A stretch of DNA of 64,000 nucleotides from Prorocentrum cordatum (taxonomy: Eukaryota; Sar; Dinophyceae; Prorocentrales; Prorocentraceae), in the NCBI GenBank assembly GCA_963575745.1, contig CAUYUJ010019937.1, forward strand, positions 369,562 through 433,561. Direction: 5' to 3'. The notes under the pieces are model-generated. The model was not told the origin of the DNA. It made no database searches and was given only the letters and a program-made list of their open reading frames with translations. Of the stretch, positions 41,040 to 50,874 are shown piece by piece. The position numbers and the translations under genes are program-made. How positions within the stretch are numbered: the first letter of the stretch is position 1; each line of letters begins with the position of its first letter.

Positions 41040-41240
41040 CTGGATATTGGAATCTTCTGGTCGCGACCGACGAGAACGGTCGCTACCGATGCTTCTTTTA
41101 TTTTCGAGATCTGTCGCGACCGCTTTGCTCCAAGATTGGACGCGACCGATCGGTCGCGACCCGATCGGTCGCGATCTGTGGCGACCGATCGCCACCGATT
41201 CTGGGATTGGTCGCGATCCGTCGTGGCCGATCGGGCCGCC
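41040..41240. repeat. Palindrome cluster, family J copy 2
   Basis: Contains cgaccgacgagaacggtcgc, cgatcggtcgcgaccc and atctgtggcgaccgatcgcc. Same order of blocks as copy 1 at 14215. Many TCGCGA-centred palindromes. Confidence 0.75.
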
Positions 41241-41281
41241 CCCGGGCGGGTTGCCTCGGCGGATGCCCTCTCCGCAGGAAC

Positions 41282-41390
41282 TTGGTATCGCTCGGACGTG
41301 TGCACTTCTTTTCGGCTGGATCATCCTGCGAAAAAAAATGCGCACGAAACCGAAACAAACACAGGGAATGGACGTCCGAGCGACGGCAAG
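41282..41390. mobile_element. MITE family F, copy 2
   Basis: Begins TTGGTATCGCTCGGACGTGT and ends GGACGTCCGAGCGACGGCAA. It shares acgaaaccgaaacaaacaca-type sequence with copy 1, which is nested at 17652-17780. The copies are 109 and 129 bp long. Confidence 0.7.
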
Positions 41391-41870
41391 GGAAGCGGCT
41401 GCGCCTCAGCCGCGGCGGACACGTCCGTCGCCGCGCCCTCGCGGTCTGGGTTCCGTGGCGCGATGCCGCGGGCGCGCGGTGCATCGGCGTGCCGATCGCG
41501 ACGGGACGAAGTTCGGAAGCCAAGGATTTGTCGGACGGGGCTGGGACCAGAATGAAGCCGTTCCAGAGCATGCCCTGGCGCTCTCGGAGCGTCCCCGGGA
41601 CGTTCTGAGGGGGCCGCGGCGCCCCGAGGCATCCTCCAGAGCCGCCCGATCTCAGAGATTCTCGATCTGTGCTCACCCGAAGTTGTCCTCGTCCTGGCTT
41701 CCTCCTCTCCTCCTCCTCTTCTCTGTTTTGTCTTAGCCCCCCACCCCTTCTGCCGCAGGCGGCGTCTCGCCCCCGGTCCCCCATGTCCCCTGCAGGCAGG
41801 AGTTGGTTGCTTAGACTAGAGCGGGGACGAGGAAGAGGTGGAGCTGGCTCACGTCTCAAGAAGGAAGGGC

Positions 41871-42035
41871 AGGAGGGGGAGGAGGGGGAAGAGGTGGAGG
41901 AGGATGGGGAGGAGGAGGAGGAGGAGGAGCAGGAGGAGGGGGGGAGGAGGAAGAGGAGTAGGAGGAGGAGGAGGAGGAAGAGGAGGAGGAGGAGGAGGAG
42001 GAGGAGGAGGAGGAGGGGAAGGAGGAGGAGGGGAG
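41871..42035 (+). repeat. AGG array
   Basis: Polypurine (AGG)n. It lies within a long - strand Pro/Ser/Arg/Glu ORF (41098-42858) that has no other support. Confidence 0.9.
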
Positions 42036-42117
42036 GCACCGCCGCCCAGGGCGACCGCATGCCGCAGGAGCGGGGGGCGCAGCCCCTCGGCGACGAGGCC
42101 CCCGCTGCGCCCCCCCA

Positions 42118-42460
42118 ACGACGAGGACGATCGACGACGACGACGACGCCGACGACGACGACGACGACGACGATCGACGACACCGATTGACGGCGGTGAC
42201 GACGCCCATCGACGACGCTGATCGACGATCGACGATTGACGATCGATGAAGGCGACGACGACGACGGACGACGACGACCGCGGCGACGACACCGATCGAC
42301 GCCGACGACGGAGACGACGGACGACGACGACGATCGACGACCACGACGACCGACGACCACGACGAGGACGACTGACGACGATCGACGACGCCGATCGATG
42401 GCGGCGACGACGCCGATCGGCGACGACGACGACGCCGACGACGGCGACGACGACGATCCC
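42118..42460 (+). repeat. ACG/CGATCGACGACG array
   Basis: A 340-bp array of GACGAC triplets interleaved with CGATCGACGA and GACGCCGA words. Open in all frames. Unlike the AGG arrays it is not a polypurine tract. Confidence 0.9.
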
Positions 42461-42689
42461 CCGCGGCGGCCGCGGCGGGCCGCCCCTCCGCCCCGCCGCG
42501 GAAGGCCCCCACCCCCGCCGCCGCGGGGGGGGGGGGCCCTCCCGCGAGGGGGCGCCCGCGGCCCTCGCCGCCGAAGGCGCTCCTCCCAGGGGGGGCGGCC
42601 GCCGCGGGAGAGGCCCCCCTTGCGGAGAGGCCCGTCGGCGGCGCGACCGGGCGCGGGCAGGGTTGGTATCTCCCCTTCCGCCTCCTCCC

Positions 42690-42950
42690 TCCTCTCCATC
42701 TCCTCCTCCTCCTCCTCCTCCTCCTCCTCCTCCTCCTCCTCCTCCTCCTCCTCCTCCTCCTCCTCCTCTCCTCCTCCTCCTCCTCCTCCTCCTCCTCCTC
42801 CTCCTCCTCCTCCTCTCCTCCTCCTCCTAGCTCCTCCTCCTAGCTCCTCCTCCTCCATCTCCTCCTCCTACTGCTCCTGCTTCTCTTAGCTCCTCCTCCT
42901 CCTTCTCCTCCTCTTCCTCCTCCTCCTAGCTCCTCCTCCTCCTCCCAATC
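42690..42950 (+). repeat. TCC polypyrimidine array ending in AGCTCCTCCTCCT units
   Basis: (TCC)n from about 42700, changing after about 42828 into units with TAGCTCCTCC. It faces the AGG array at 41871-42035 in opposite purine orientation, so the two could pair as a very large inverted repeat. Confidence 0.9.
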
Positions 42951-43094
42951 GCCCAGGCGCAGGCGGTTCAGGGTTGTGAAGAATAGCATAAACATAAAAA
43001 TTATGCTAACGGAGTTCCCCACATAAAGAGATTAACGGTTTCGTGGGACTCAGTTTTTTGATGCCCTCCTCGCTTTGGCGGGGCCCCGCTGGAA

Positions 43095-44118
43095 GGGGGG
43101 AGGGCTACGAAACCTGGCGAAGAGTAATGCTTTCCGCGACCCTCCTCGTTCAAGCGCGGCCTCTCTGGAGGAGTGGAGGGGGGACACGAAACCGTGTAAA
43201 GAGTATGGTTTTCCGATACCCTCCTCGCTCAGGCGGGGCCTCTCTGGAGGGGTGGGAGGGGCACGAAACCATGTAAATAGTATGGTTTTCCGATACCCTC
43301 CTCGCTCAGGCGGGGCCTCCCTGTGGGAGGGGCACGAAACCATGTAAATAGTATGGTTTTCGGATACCCTCCTCGCTCAGGCGGGGCCTCCCTGGAGGGG
43401 TGGGAGGGGCACGAAACCATGTAAATAGTATGGTTTTCCGATACCCTCCTCGCTCAGGCGGGGCCTCCCTGGAGGGGTGGGAGGGGCACGAAACCATGTA
43501 AATAGTATGGTATTCCGATACCCTCCTCGCTCAGGCGGGGCCTCCCTGGAGGGGTGGGAGGGGCACGAAACCATGTAAATAGTATGGTTTTCCGATACCC
43601 TCCTCGCTCAGGCGGGGCCTCCCTGGAGGGGTGGGAGGGGCACGAAACCATGTAAATAGTATGGTATTCCGATACCCTCCTCGCTCAGGCGGGGCCTCCC
43701 TGGAGGGGTGGGAGGGGCACGAAACCATGTAAATAGTATGGTATTCCGATACCCTCCTCGCTCAGGCGGGGCCTCCCTGGAGGGGTGGGAGGGGCACGAA
43801 ACCATGTAAATAGTATGGTATTCCGATACCCTCCTCGCTCAGGCGGGGCCTCCCTGGAGGGGTGGGAGGGGCACGAAACCATGTAAATAGTATGGTATTC
43901 CGATACCCTCCTCGCTCAGGCGGGGCCTCCCTGGAGGGGTGGGAGGGGCACGAAACCATGTAAATAGTATGGTATTCCGATACCCTCCTCGCTCAGGCGG
44001 GGCCTCCCTGGAGGGGTGGGAGGGGCACGAAACCATGTAAATAGTATGGTATTCCGATACCCTCCTCGCTCAGGCGGGGCCTCCCTGGAGGGGTGGGAGG
44101 GGCACGAAACCATGTAAG
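43095..44118 (+). repeat. 77-bp tandem array, about 13 units
   Basis: The unit contains GCACGAAACCATGTAAATAG, tatggtNttccgataccctc and ctcgctcaggcggggcctcc. From about 43412 to 44106 the period is exactly 77 bp. The first units are shorter or diverged (43188, 43263 and 43336), and one lacks six bases. The chief variation is tatggttttccg versus tatggtattccg. Series of about 65-codon ORFs on the - strand arise once per unit and are not genes. Confidence 0.98.
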
Positions 44119-44119
44119 T

Positions 44120-44400
44120 AGTATGGTTTTCGGTATGGAGTGGTATGGAATGGTATGGTAGGTATGGTATGGTACGGTATGGTATGATATGGTATGGTAT
44201 GGTACTGGAGGTATGGTATGGTATGGTACGGTGTGGCATTGGTGTGATATGGTATGGTATGCTATGGTACGCCATGGTATGGTATGGTACGGTATGGTAC
44301 GTATGGTGTGGTATGGTATGGTATGGTATGGTATGGTATGTGTGGTAGGAACTATGGTATGGTATGGTGTGTGTGGTAGGAATAATATTGTGCTGTATGG
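44120..44400 (+). repeat. TATGG pentamer array
   Basis: An about 280-bp (TATGG)n array starts directly where the last 77-bp unit breaks off after agtatggttttcggtatggag. It probably grew from the AGTATGGT motif inside the 77-bp unit. Confidence 0.95.
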
Positions 44401-44472
44401 AAGATGGAGCGGGAGGTGGGTGGGAAGGAGAGGGCGTTCTGGGAAAACAAGAACCCCACTCAGGATGTGGGG

Positions 44473-44801
44473 AACTATAAGGTCCGCGCGGATTTCTCGG
44501 ATCCGCGCTGGTCCCCCCCCTGGCCTGGGCTCATTTCGACTCCGCCGGTTCGATTCGATTTCGATGGCCTCCGATTCCGAGTCGATTCGACTTCGGATTC
44601 CGATCTGGAGTCGGATTTCTGATTGGAGGCTTCCTAGCCTGCCGATGTCTGCCAATTCGGCTTTTCCCGACTCCGCTGCCGAGATCCGTCGATCCGATTC
44701 ATGTCGTTTGCCGATCCGTTTTGTCGATTCGATTCTGGGCTCTCTTGCCTGGCGGCGCGGCTCCAGCGCCGGTCCGAGAACTCCGCGCGGACCTAAGAGT
44801 T
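44473..44801. mobile_element. MITE family G, copy 1, carrying a GATTCGATTC block
   Basis: The left end AACTATAAGGTCCGCGCGGA then ttctcggatccgcgctgg is the near-inverse of the right end. That right end, inverted, is AACTCTTAGGTCCGCGCGGA then gttctcggaccggcgctgg. The interior (44535-44745) is the second copy of the GATTCGATTC repeat seen at 14695-14895. Confidence 0.75.
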
Positions 44802-44827
44802 GTTATGTTCATGCAACTTCTCTGTTC

Positions 44828-45015
44828 CCTATTCGCGTCGTGTCGACCAGCGACGATCCCGCCGCCGGCGTTCAACGCTGGACGCCGCCAGCGAGCCAGG
44901 ATCGGTCGATGTTGAGCGATCTGACGCCTGAGCAAACGGCCGTTCGTGCAAGGTTGAACGATCCCCATGGTGTCAGGAACCAGCGCCAGGGTCGGCACGA
45001 CACGAACTTGCCATA
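44828..45015. mobile_element. MITE family H, copy 2
   Basis: The ends are TATTCGCGTCGTGTCGACC and the inverse of ggtcggcacgacacgaacttg. The interior shares gttgaacgatccccatggtg and caggaaccagcgccag with copy 1. It sits directly between MITEs G and A. Confidence 0.65.
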
Positions 45016-45023
45016 TAGGGTAA

Positions 45024-45160
45024 GTCGGGCACGTCCCTCTACAGGAGGAATATTCAAAAGTAGTCAAAAACTTTGTCTCGGGACGATTTTTCTAATATTG
45101 GAGTCTTCTTTCACTATTTTACATCTTTCGAAATTCGCGTGTACGCGGACATGCCCGATC
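45024..45160 (+). mobile_element. MITE family A, copy 5
   Basis: Left end GTCGGGCACGTCCCTCTACA; right end gcggacatgcccgatct. The interior has attcaaaagtagtcaaaaac and gggacgatttttc. Confidence 0.75.
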
Positions 45161-45239
45161 TCATATTCATAAACCGATACATGTCCCTCTCCTTGTCATT
45201 CGGCGGTGAATAGGACCAGTCCTAAAACGTCCTCCTCCC

Positions 45240-45305
45240 CAACGCCTCCTCCTCCTCCTCCCTCCAGCTTCTGCTCCTGCTCCTCCTCCTCCTCCTCCTT
45301 CACGA
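45240..45305 (+). repeat. TCC tract in front of an exon-like ORF
   Basis: An interrupted (TCC)n polypyrimidine tract ends in cctccttcacgagcattagcag. It could serve as the polypyrimidine tract and acceptor of an intron. Confidence 0.7.
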
Positions 45306-45309
45306 GCAT

Positions 45310-45750
45310 TAGCAGCAACAACCTGGATGGCAAGAGCGAAGACATCCGGTGCATCTTCGCGGCGCTGAAAAGGCTGGACAACGCAAGGAAGGCCGACGCC
45401 CCAGCGGAGTTCGAGGACTGGTGCGTGACGTGCCGCGCAGGAGAGATGCAGCAGAAACACCGGGTGGCACCACCTGCGAGGCTCGGGTTCAACTTCGTGG
45501 GGCACTGGCCCGTGGCGGTCAACGAGGAACACGAAGCGGAGCTTGCGCAACTGAAATTCCACCCGCTCGAGCTGAACACGAAGGGGGCTAGACGTGGGCG
45601 AGAATCAACAGGCTGATCACGTTGTGCCTCCGTGCGATGGGCATTCGGAAGCTTCCAGGGCAGGCAACCGTGGGAGGGCTCGCGTACAGACTGAGGGCGA
45701 AGTGAGAGCAGCAGGCGAACGCAGCAGAGGAGGAGATAGAGGAGCACGCA
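45310..45750 (+). pseudogene. Unknown coding sequence or exon with one frame change
   Basis: After the AG at about 45312 the frame reads NNLDGKSEDIRCIFAALKRL, then DNARKADAPAEFEDWCVTCR, then LGFNFVGHWPVAVNEEHEAE. This is balanced, protein-like sequence. Near 45595 it would need to shift frame to continue as WARINRLITLCLRAMGIRKL, then PGQATVGGLAYRLRAK, then a stop and EQQANAAEEEIEEHA. The last part ends at CACGCAGTGAGT, a good donor consensus. The frame change and the in-frame stop point to a decayed copy. I do not recognise the family. Confidence 0.4.
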
Positions 45751-46094
45751 GTGAGTCTGTGCAGCGCTTGCCTCCACTCCTCGCCCTCCCCTCGCCTCCG
45801 AGGTCCTCTCGCTCTCTTCTCTCCGCTCGCTCAGCACAAGACCCCGGGAGGACAGGCTTGAGGCCCTCAGAACCAGAGTCAGATTCGAAGAATTAGCTCG
45901 GCAATAGAGCTGTCGAGCATCCCCGTGCCGCGGTGCCACTGCTGGCGTCGTGCGCGCCCCAAGCAGCGGCGCCAGGCCTTGCGCTCCCACTTTGGAGTCC
46001 CAGGCCCCCTGGTGAACACATAAATTCAGGCTCTGCGGTGCCCGCAAATAGACAGCTCTTGCTAACCAATCTGGACATCGGTGCAGATAGCAGC

Positions 46095-46220
46095 AGCAAC
46101 AGCAGCTCCTCCTCATCCTCCTCGTCCTCCTCCTCCTCCTCCCTCCTCCTTATCCTCCCTTTTACTCCTGCTCCTCCTCCGACTCCTCCACCTCCTCCTC
46201 CTCCTCCTCCTCTCCTCCCC
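46095..46220 (+). repeat. TCC polypyrimidine tract
   Basis: Interrupted (TCC)n, followed by a GTAGTCGTAGCTG stretch. The downstream 46260-46990 region has an unrecognised frame (LGVYHVAGLPLLVSLGLAAA) ending at GAACAGTGAGTC, which could be an exon end. Support is weak. Confidence 0.6.
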
Positions 46221-47404
46221 CTCGTAGTCGTAGCTGTCGCGCCGTAGTCGTTGCGAGGCGGGTGCCGCGGAACAAAATTACCACCCTCTATTGGCGGGAC
46301 CCCTGTCCTTCAATAGGGCTGCCGAGAGAAAATCTGTTGCCCCCTATTGGGGGGCGGTTCTAAAGACCTTTCAGGGTTATCGGGTGCTGCTGGAGGTGCC
46401 CCTGGCCCGAGGTGCCTCCAGAATGTCCTTCCATCTTGGAGCCCCTAGGGCCCTCTGGGCCCCGTGAGGGGTGCTGTGGAGGCCGTCCGAGATATTCGGA
46501 GGGTACATTGGGCCAGGGGCATTTCTAGCAATATATAAGTATCCACTGCGCCCAGCACTGGTTCCGGCGAGCAGCAAGGGCGGGCAGCCCCGAGGTTTTG
46601 GGTTGGGGCAGTTTTGTTTTCCGTTTTGGGGCCTCTGGGGGCTGTTATCGAGCCCCGGGACCGTGAACGTTTTATCCGGTATCCGGAGTGAAGAATTGCA
46701 CCAGATGGATCCTGGTAGGGATCCGAGGACCGATTTTGCAAAGATTTGGCTTCGCCCCTCCTCCTAACCGAGTTTTTGGGGTCCCATCCCGTTTAAACGT
46801 TCAGGCTCCCCGGCCGCTTCCAAGTTCTGGGAAATGGCACCGCAAGGCCGAGGCTCCAAAGTCCAGGGCGCAGCTGCGACTTCTTCGCCCGTGCGAGCGC
46901 TCGGTGCGGCGCACGCGTCTTGGCGTCTACCACGTGGCGGGCTTGCCTTTGCTGGTGTCTCTTGGGCTGGCAGCAGCTTCAGAGGAACAGTGAGTCATGA
47001 TGATGATGATACGTTGCGGGCAAGATTTCATATCCTGATCCATTGCGTCGTGGGCTTTCTGGGAAGGGACACCACAAGGCCGAAGCGCAGTGGGTACGAT
47101 CAACCATCTAGCCCCTAGGGGACCGATTTTTATCCATATCCTCTGCGCCTCTTTTTTCTGGGGAAGGGAGCCCGAAACTCCTAGACGCAGTGGAGATGGA
47201 TACAAGTATTGTCCGCATCGGATGCCTTTGGGAGAAGCCTTTCGACGGCGATCCTCGGGGGTGCAGTCCAGAAGAAGCTCGGGCTTCGAGAAGTGTTCCG
47301 GGGTAGCGAGAGGTGGTCTCACTAGAGGGTGGAAAGCTAATTCGCAAGACCACTTGCGCCAACAGGTCTAGAGGGATTCCGAAGCCGTGCAAAAAACGAA
47401 CACG

Positions 47405-47405
47405 A

Positions 47406-47436
<31 letters not shown>

Positions 47437-47870
47437 GATGGCGAGGGTTACGAAAGGGGGGCAACACATCCGAAGACGACGGCGGCGGTGGCGATGGCGA
47501 CGGCGGCGGCAGAGGCGACGGCGACGACCACGACGGCGACGACTGCAATTGTGGTGACGGCGTCGGCGACGACGACGGCGGCCAACGGCGGCGACGACGG
47601 CGACGCTGGCACCGGCGAAAACTGGACGGAGGCGGTGACGGCGGCGGCGCTGGCTGCGACGGCGGCGGCGGCGTCCGCGGACAGCCCACCTGCGGCAGAG
47701 GTCAGCGCGGCCGCCTTCGCCAGGCGGTTGGCGGCGGCGCCCGAGGACCGCGCGATGCTCGCCACCGCCGCAGCCGCTGTTGCTGTCGCCGCCGCCGCCG
47801 TCGTCGCCGTCGTAGTCGTCGTCGTCGTCATCGTCGTCGTCGTCGTGGTCGTTTTCGTCTTCGTCACCTT
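47405..47870 (+). repeat. GGC/GAC and GTC triplet arrays
   Basis: GGCGGC runs at about 47410-47440, then GGCGAC-rich sequence to about 47640, then GTCGTC runs at about 47800-47855. Ala/Thr-, Gly/Asp- and Arg-rich frames are repeat translations. Confidence 0.85.
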
Positions 47871-48593
47871 TTTGTTAGCAGCCTGCCCTCCTTCAGCCCC
47901 CCCTTTGGGAAGGCAGACAGTGGCTTCCAGATGCGATTGTTTACTGTTCTCTCCCCCCAGGCATTTCCCCCCTCTCCCCCCTCTGCCGGGCTCGGTATGT
48001 TTCAGAGCCCCGAGTCATCAGGGCTGGGAGCGGTCAGGGGTAAGTGCAGATCCGCGCCTGGGGGCCAAGCCCGGACTTTCCCCAGACCGCAGTTATCCCA
48101 AATTCTTCGGGCGTCCGCTTCTGCCGAATCAGCAGGGTTTGGGGCAGTCAGGGATGTTGCAGATTCGCGCCGTGGGGGCCCAATCCGGCGTTACCCCGAA
48201 GAGCAGTTATCCTGGATAGGTACGGCGTTTAATGTTCTCCCCTGAACGAGGGGGTGACGCCGATGTGCAATTCATCCAGTTCCACAAGAGACCAGCACAA
48301 TCAGCCATGAGTTCCAGATCCGTTCCTCCTCGTGCTTCTTCTTTCTTCCTGGGGCGCGGGTGGCGCAGTTTGCGCTTCTGGAGCGCGGCTCTACGCGGCG
48401 CCCGCGCAGTCCCCTCCCCTCCACCCCTGTACCTTTTCCAACGGCTGCGGGCCTTGGAGACCAAGCCACCTCTCGCCCCGCTGCGGCAGGGCACCGCGTG
48501 CACAGCACACGTGTAATTCTTGCAGTCGAACCAGTGATGCGGTTTTGCCGTTTTTGCCTGGTTGTTTCCAGTACGACTGCACGCTGCACCGGG

Positions 48594-48890
48594 CTACTTG
48601 CCCTGCTCGAAGAGTTTTTTCCCGGCAGAGGTCTCTGGCCAACACGTGTTTCGGAGACCAAGCGCGGCTAGAGCAGCACGCAATTTTGGCCCAAGGTTCC
48701 ATACCTTCTGGTAGGTGTGCTTGCTCAGGTCCAGCAGGCGGAGGTGCTGGAAGAGAATGTGTAGAATGACCGAGGCGGCAGCAAAGGCGTCCTCTTGCAC
48801 CAGCAGCGCACGTGCTTCCTCCATGGAGACATCCGCCGCACTTGTACCGACAAGGGTCTTGCGGCCCCCTTGGTCCTTCGGCCTTCTTCT
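48594..48890 (-). CDS. Putative exon(s), unknown protein
   Basis: The - strand frame reads LVGTSAADVSMEEARALLVQ, then EDAFAAASVILHILFQHLRL, then LDLSKHTYQKVWNLGPKLRA, then ALAALGLRNTCW. It looks like a genuine helical protein segment, and it ends at 48594 or is spliced earlier. CAGAAGGTATGG, at the boundary after HTYQ, could be a donor. A family B repeat overlaps its upstream side (48914-49072), so the 5' part is lost or separated by an intron. No family recognised. Confidence 0.4.
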   Translation of the reverse strand, partial: RRRPKDQGGRKTLVGTSAADVSMEEARALLVQEDAFAAASVILHILFQHLRLLDLSKHTYQKVWNLGPKLRAALAALGLRNTCWPETSAGKKLFEQGK

Positions 48891-48913
48891 CCAGCCAACA
48901 TGTACAGTGGAGA

Positions 48914-49072
48914 CCCATGCCAAGAAACACCCTGCTTGCCTCCAGGGTGCCATGGGTGTCCTGGTTTTCGACGGCTTCGCCACGGAAAGCGTGACGCTCC
49001 CACGCCAAAAATCAAGGGACATCTTGGGGTCTCAGGGATGGGTTTCTTGTGGAAGGTTTCTTGTGGTTGGGC
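48914..49072 (+). repeat. Dispersed repeat family B, copy 6
   Basis: Begins CCCATGCCAAGAAACACCCT, contains gcgtgacgctcccacgcc and ends gtttcttgtggaaggtttct. The best-preserved copy. Confidence 0.85.
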
Positions 49073-49313
49073 CCCCCTTGCGTCATTACCATGAGCGCAG
49101 GGGTCGCAGCCTCGGAGCCCTCTTTGCGGACGCTCGGACCCCCCGCTTCGGAAGCAGGGCACCCGGGCATGCTCTGCACCCGTCGTCTTCGCCCGCGCGG
49201 TGACGCGCAGTGCCAGTTCTGAGGGGGCGACGGGCAGACGTCGCGTGCTTGGGGAAGGCCACGGCGAGCACGAGAGCTTCCGCCACACAAGCATACACAG
49301 TGTTTCGTAACTT

Positions 49314-49350
49314 TAGGTCGGGCATGTCCTCCTACAGGCGGTTTTTGGAC
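49314..49350 (-). mobile_element. MITE family A, copy 6, left part (split)
   Basis: TAGGTCGGGCATGTCCTCCT followed by acaggcggtttttggac matches the first 37 nt of the intact copy at 33289-33430. The match stops at GAA (49351-49353), where the retroelement begins. The remainder of this MITE resumes at 52220. Confidence 0.8.
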
Positions 49351-49445
49351 GAATGTTTTGTCGTTCGACTCGTTTTCCTACAACGGAGCCTCTTGATCAG
49401 TTTGCGGTGCAGTGATCCCGTGGTGATGTGTTGGCTCAAAAGCCG
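49351..49445 (+). repeat. Split direct repeat A1
   Basis: Starts GAATGTTTTGTCGTTCGACT and includes acggagcctcttgatcagtt and tgcggtgcagtgatcccgtg, ending aaaagccg. It matches 51848-51943 with about a dozen differences. Confidence 0.9.
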
Positions 49446-49481
49446 TTCGGGGAGTGCGCTCCGGCCCGGCCTCCGCGGTGG

Positions 49482-49959
49482 ATGCTGGGCGCCTTCTGCG
49501 CTGCCGCGCCCTGGCTGGGGCAGCCGGGGGCCGCCTGGGTGACGCAGCCGCCGCCCTGCCCCGCCTGCCCGCCGTGTCCGCCGGCGGAGCTCCGGTGCGA
49601 GCCCCATTGCGGCTCGTGCCCAGCTTGCCCGCCGTGCCCGGGCTGCCCGGCGGTCACGTGGACCGCCCCCGCCGAGGCCTCCTGCCCAGCCTGCGGCGGC
49701 CTGCGAGGAGGCACCGGCGGCCGCCTGCGAGGCGCCCGCCCCGGCTGGCTGCTGGGGCTTCGCGGCTGGGCTGCTGTTCGGCCTGGTCGGCGGCCTGCTG
49801 CTGGCGACGGCGGCGGCGGGCTGCTTCGCGGGCCTGCGGTGGCTTGCCCGACGCGCGGCCGCCTCCCTGGTTCACGCCGACGAGGGCAGCGGCCCTGCCA
49901 GCGAGGTGGTCGTGCGTAACGACATTGGCCCGGTGCGGTTCCGCGCCATCCAGGCCTGA
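49482..49959 (+). pseudogene. Retroelement ORF1: Cys-rich membrane protein with a frameshift
   Basis: From ATG 49482 the frame reads MLGAFCAAAPWLGQPGAAWV, then a Cys/Pro-rich stretch (PPPCPACPPCPP, CEPHCGSCPACPPCPGCP). Near 49685 the meaningful frame moves by +1 and continues PAAACEEAPAAACEAPAPAG, then a hydrophobic segment WGFAAGLLFGLVGGLLLAT (49753-49820, a plausible transmembrane helix). It then reads VVVRNDIGPVRFRAIQA and stops at TGA 49957-49959. Repeated CPxCPxCP motifs plus one membrane helix are a hallmark I associate with dinoflagellate tyrosine-recombinase elements; the function is unknown. The stop overlaps the next ATG (TGATG). Confidence 0.6.
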
Positions 49960-50719
49960 TGGCCGCGGCCCCGCGGACCTTGGACGTCGCCGAGAGCCAG
50001 GTCTGCATCAACTTCGACGACGACGACAACTTTCGGTGGCACCACAGGCTGCTCCTTGTCCCGGCCACGCGCCGGGGGAGTGGGTGGCCGCCACGCCCGA
50101 CGGCGAGATCCTGGTGCTGCAGCTGTCGGCCCACCTCGTGGTCGCCATGGGGCGGGACGCCCCGTTCCCGCAGCGCGTGCGGGGGAACGTCTACGCGTTT
50201 GGCCAGCTCGAGCCCGACGCGCTGGACCACCTGCGGCTGGAGGGCCGGAACCTCGCCGTCGCCATCCCAGCGGCGCCGCCGGGCGCCCGTGTGGCGCGCT
50301 GGGTCATCGCGGATCACGCCGTCGAGGGGTTTGGCGACGAGATCGAGGCGAGGCTCGCGGCCTACGCCGACAGGTTCGTGGCGCGCGACGCCGTTGGGCT
50401 GGCCCTCGTCGACGACGGGCTCGGCTGGGTGGCGGTCGAGAACGTCCAGCCCGAGGAGCAGCCCCAGTGGGTCGCCGAGAAGCGGCGGGGCCCGGGCCGC
50501 GACCTTCGGGCCCCCCCCATCCCGCCGCCGACGCGGGGAAAGCGGGTGCAGCTGAGCGCGGTGATCGCCGCGTTGAGGCGGCAGGAGGTCCCGTCCTGGC
50601 CGTTCCGGGGCATCGCGCGATGGCGAGCGCGGCCGGGGCCCCGGAGCCCGCCGCCGCCACGGCGCCAATCAGCATGTTCCGCCTTGGCGAGGCTCGTGGC
50701 CGAGAGCACTCGACCCTAG
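49959..50719 (+). pseudogene. Retroelement ORF2, N-terminal part, frameshifted
   Basis: The ATG at 49959 overlaps the ORF1 stop. The frame reads MAAAPRTLDVAESQVCINFD, then DDDNFRWHHRLLLVPATRRG. At a G5 run (50074-50078) the meaningful frame moves to GEWVAATPDGEILVLQLSAH, then YAFGQLEPDALDHLRLEGRN, then LAVAIPAAPPGARVARWVIA, and ends in AALRRQEVPSWPFRGIARW, stopping at 50717-50719. The WHxRLLLVP ... WVxxTPDGE pattern recurs in this class of dinoflagellate elements, upstream of RT. No RT palm motif (YxDD) follows, so that region is deleted. Confidence 0.55.
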
Positions 50720-50874
50720 GCCGCGGCCTCGGCCAGGCTGCTGAGCTGCCCGCCCGGCGCGCCTCTGGTGCGCGGTCGCCGCGGGCGCCCCGGGGGGGCG
50801 ACGCCGCGCCTCCGCCGGCGCTGAAGCGGCGTTCTGACTCTGGAAGCCGGCGGCCGTTGCGGGTTCCGCGCGCG

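Noticed and set aside
41098-42858. 586-codon minus-strand ORF
   Set aside because: Spans AGG, ACG and TCC arrays and MITE sequence. Translations are homopolymeric runs.
43095-44118. 77-bp array considered as a CRISPR array
   Set aside because: The units are contiguous, with no unique spacers, and the genome is eukaryotic.
43229-44275. Series of about 65-residue minus-strand ORFs repeating every 77 bp
   Set aside because: One arises per tandem unit. The 77-bp period is not a multiple of three, and the frames carry no motif.
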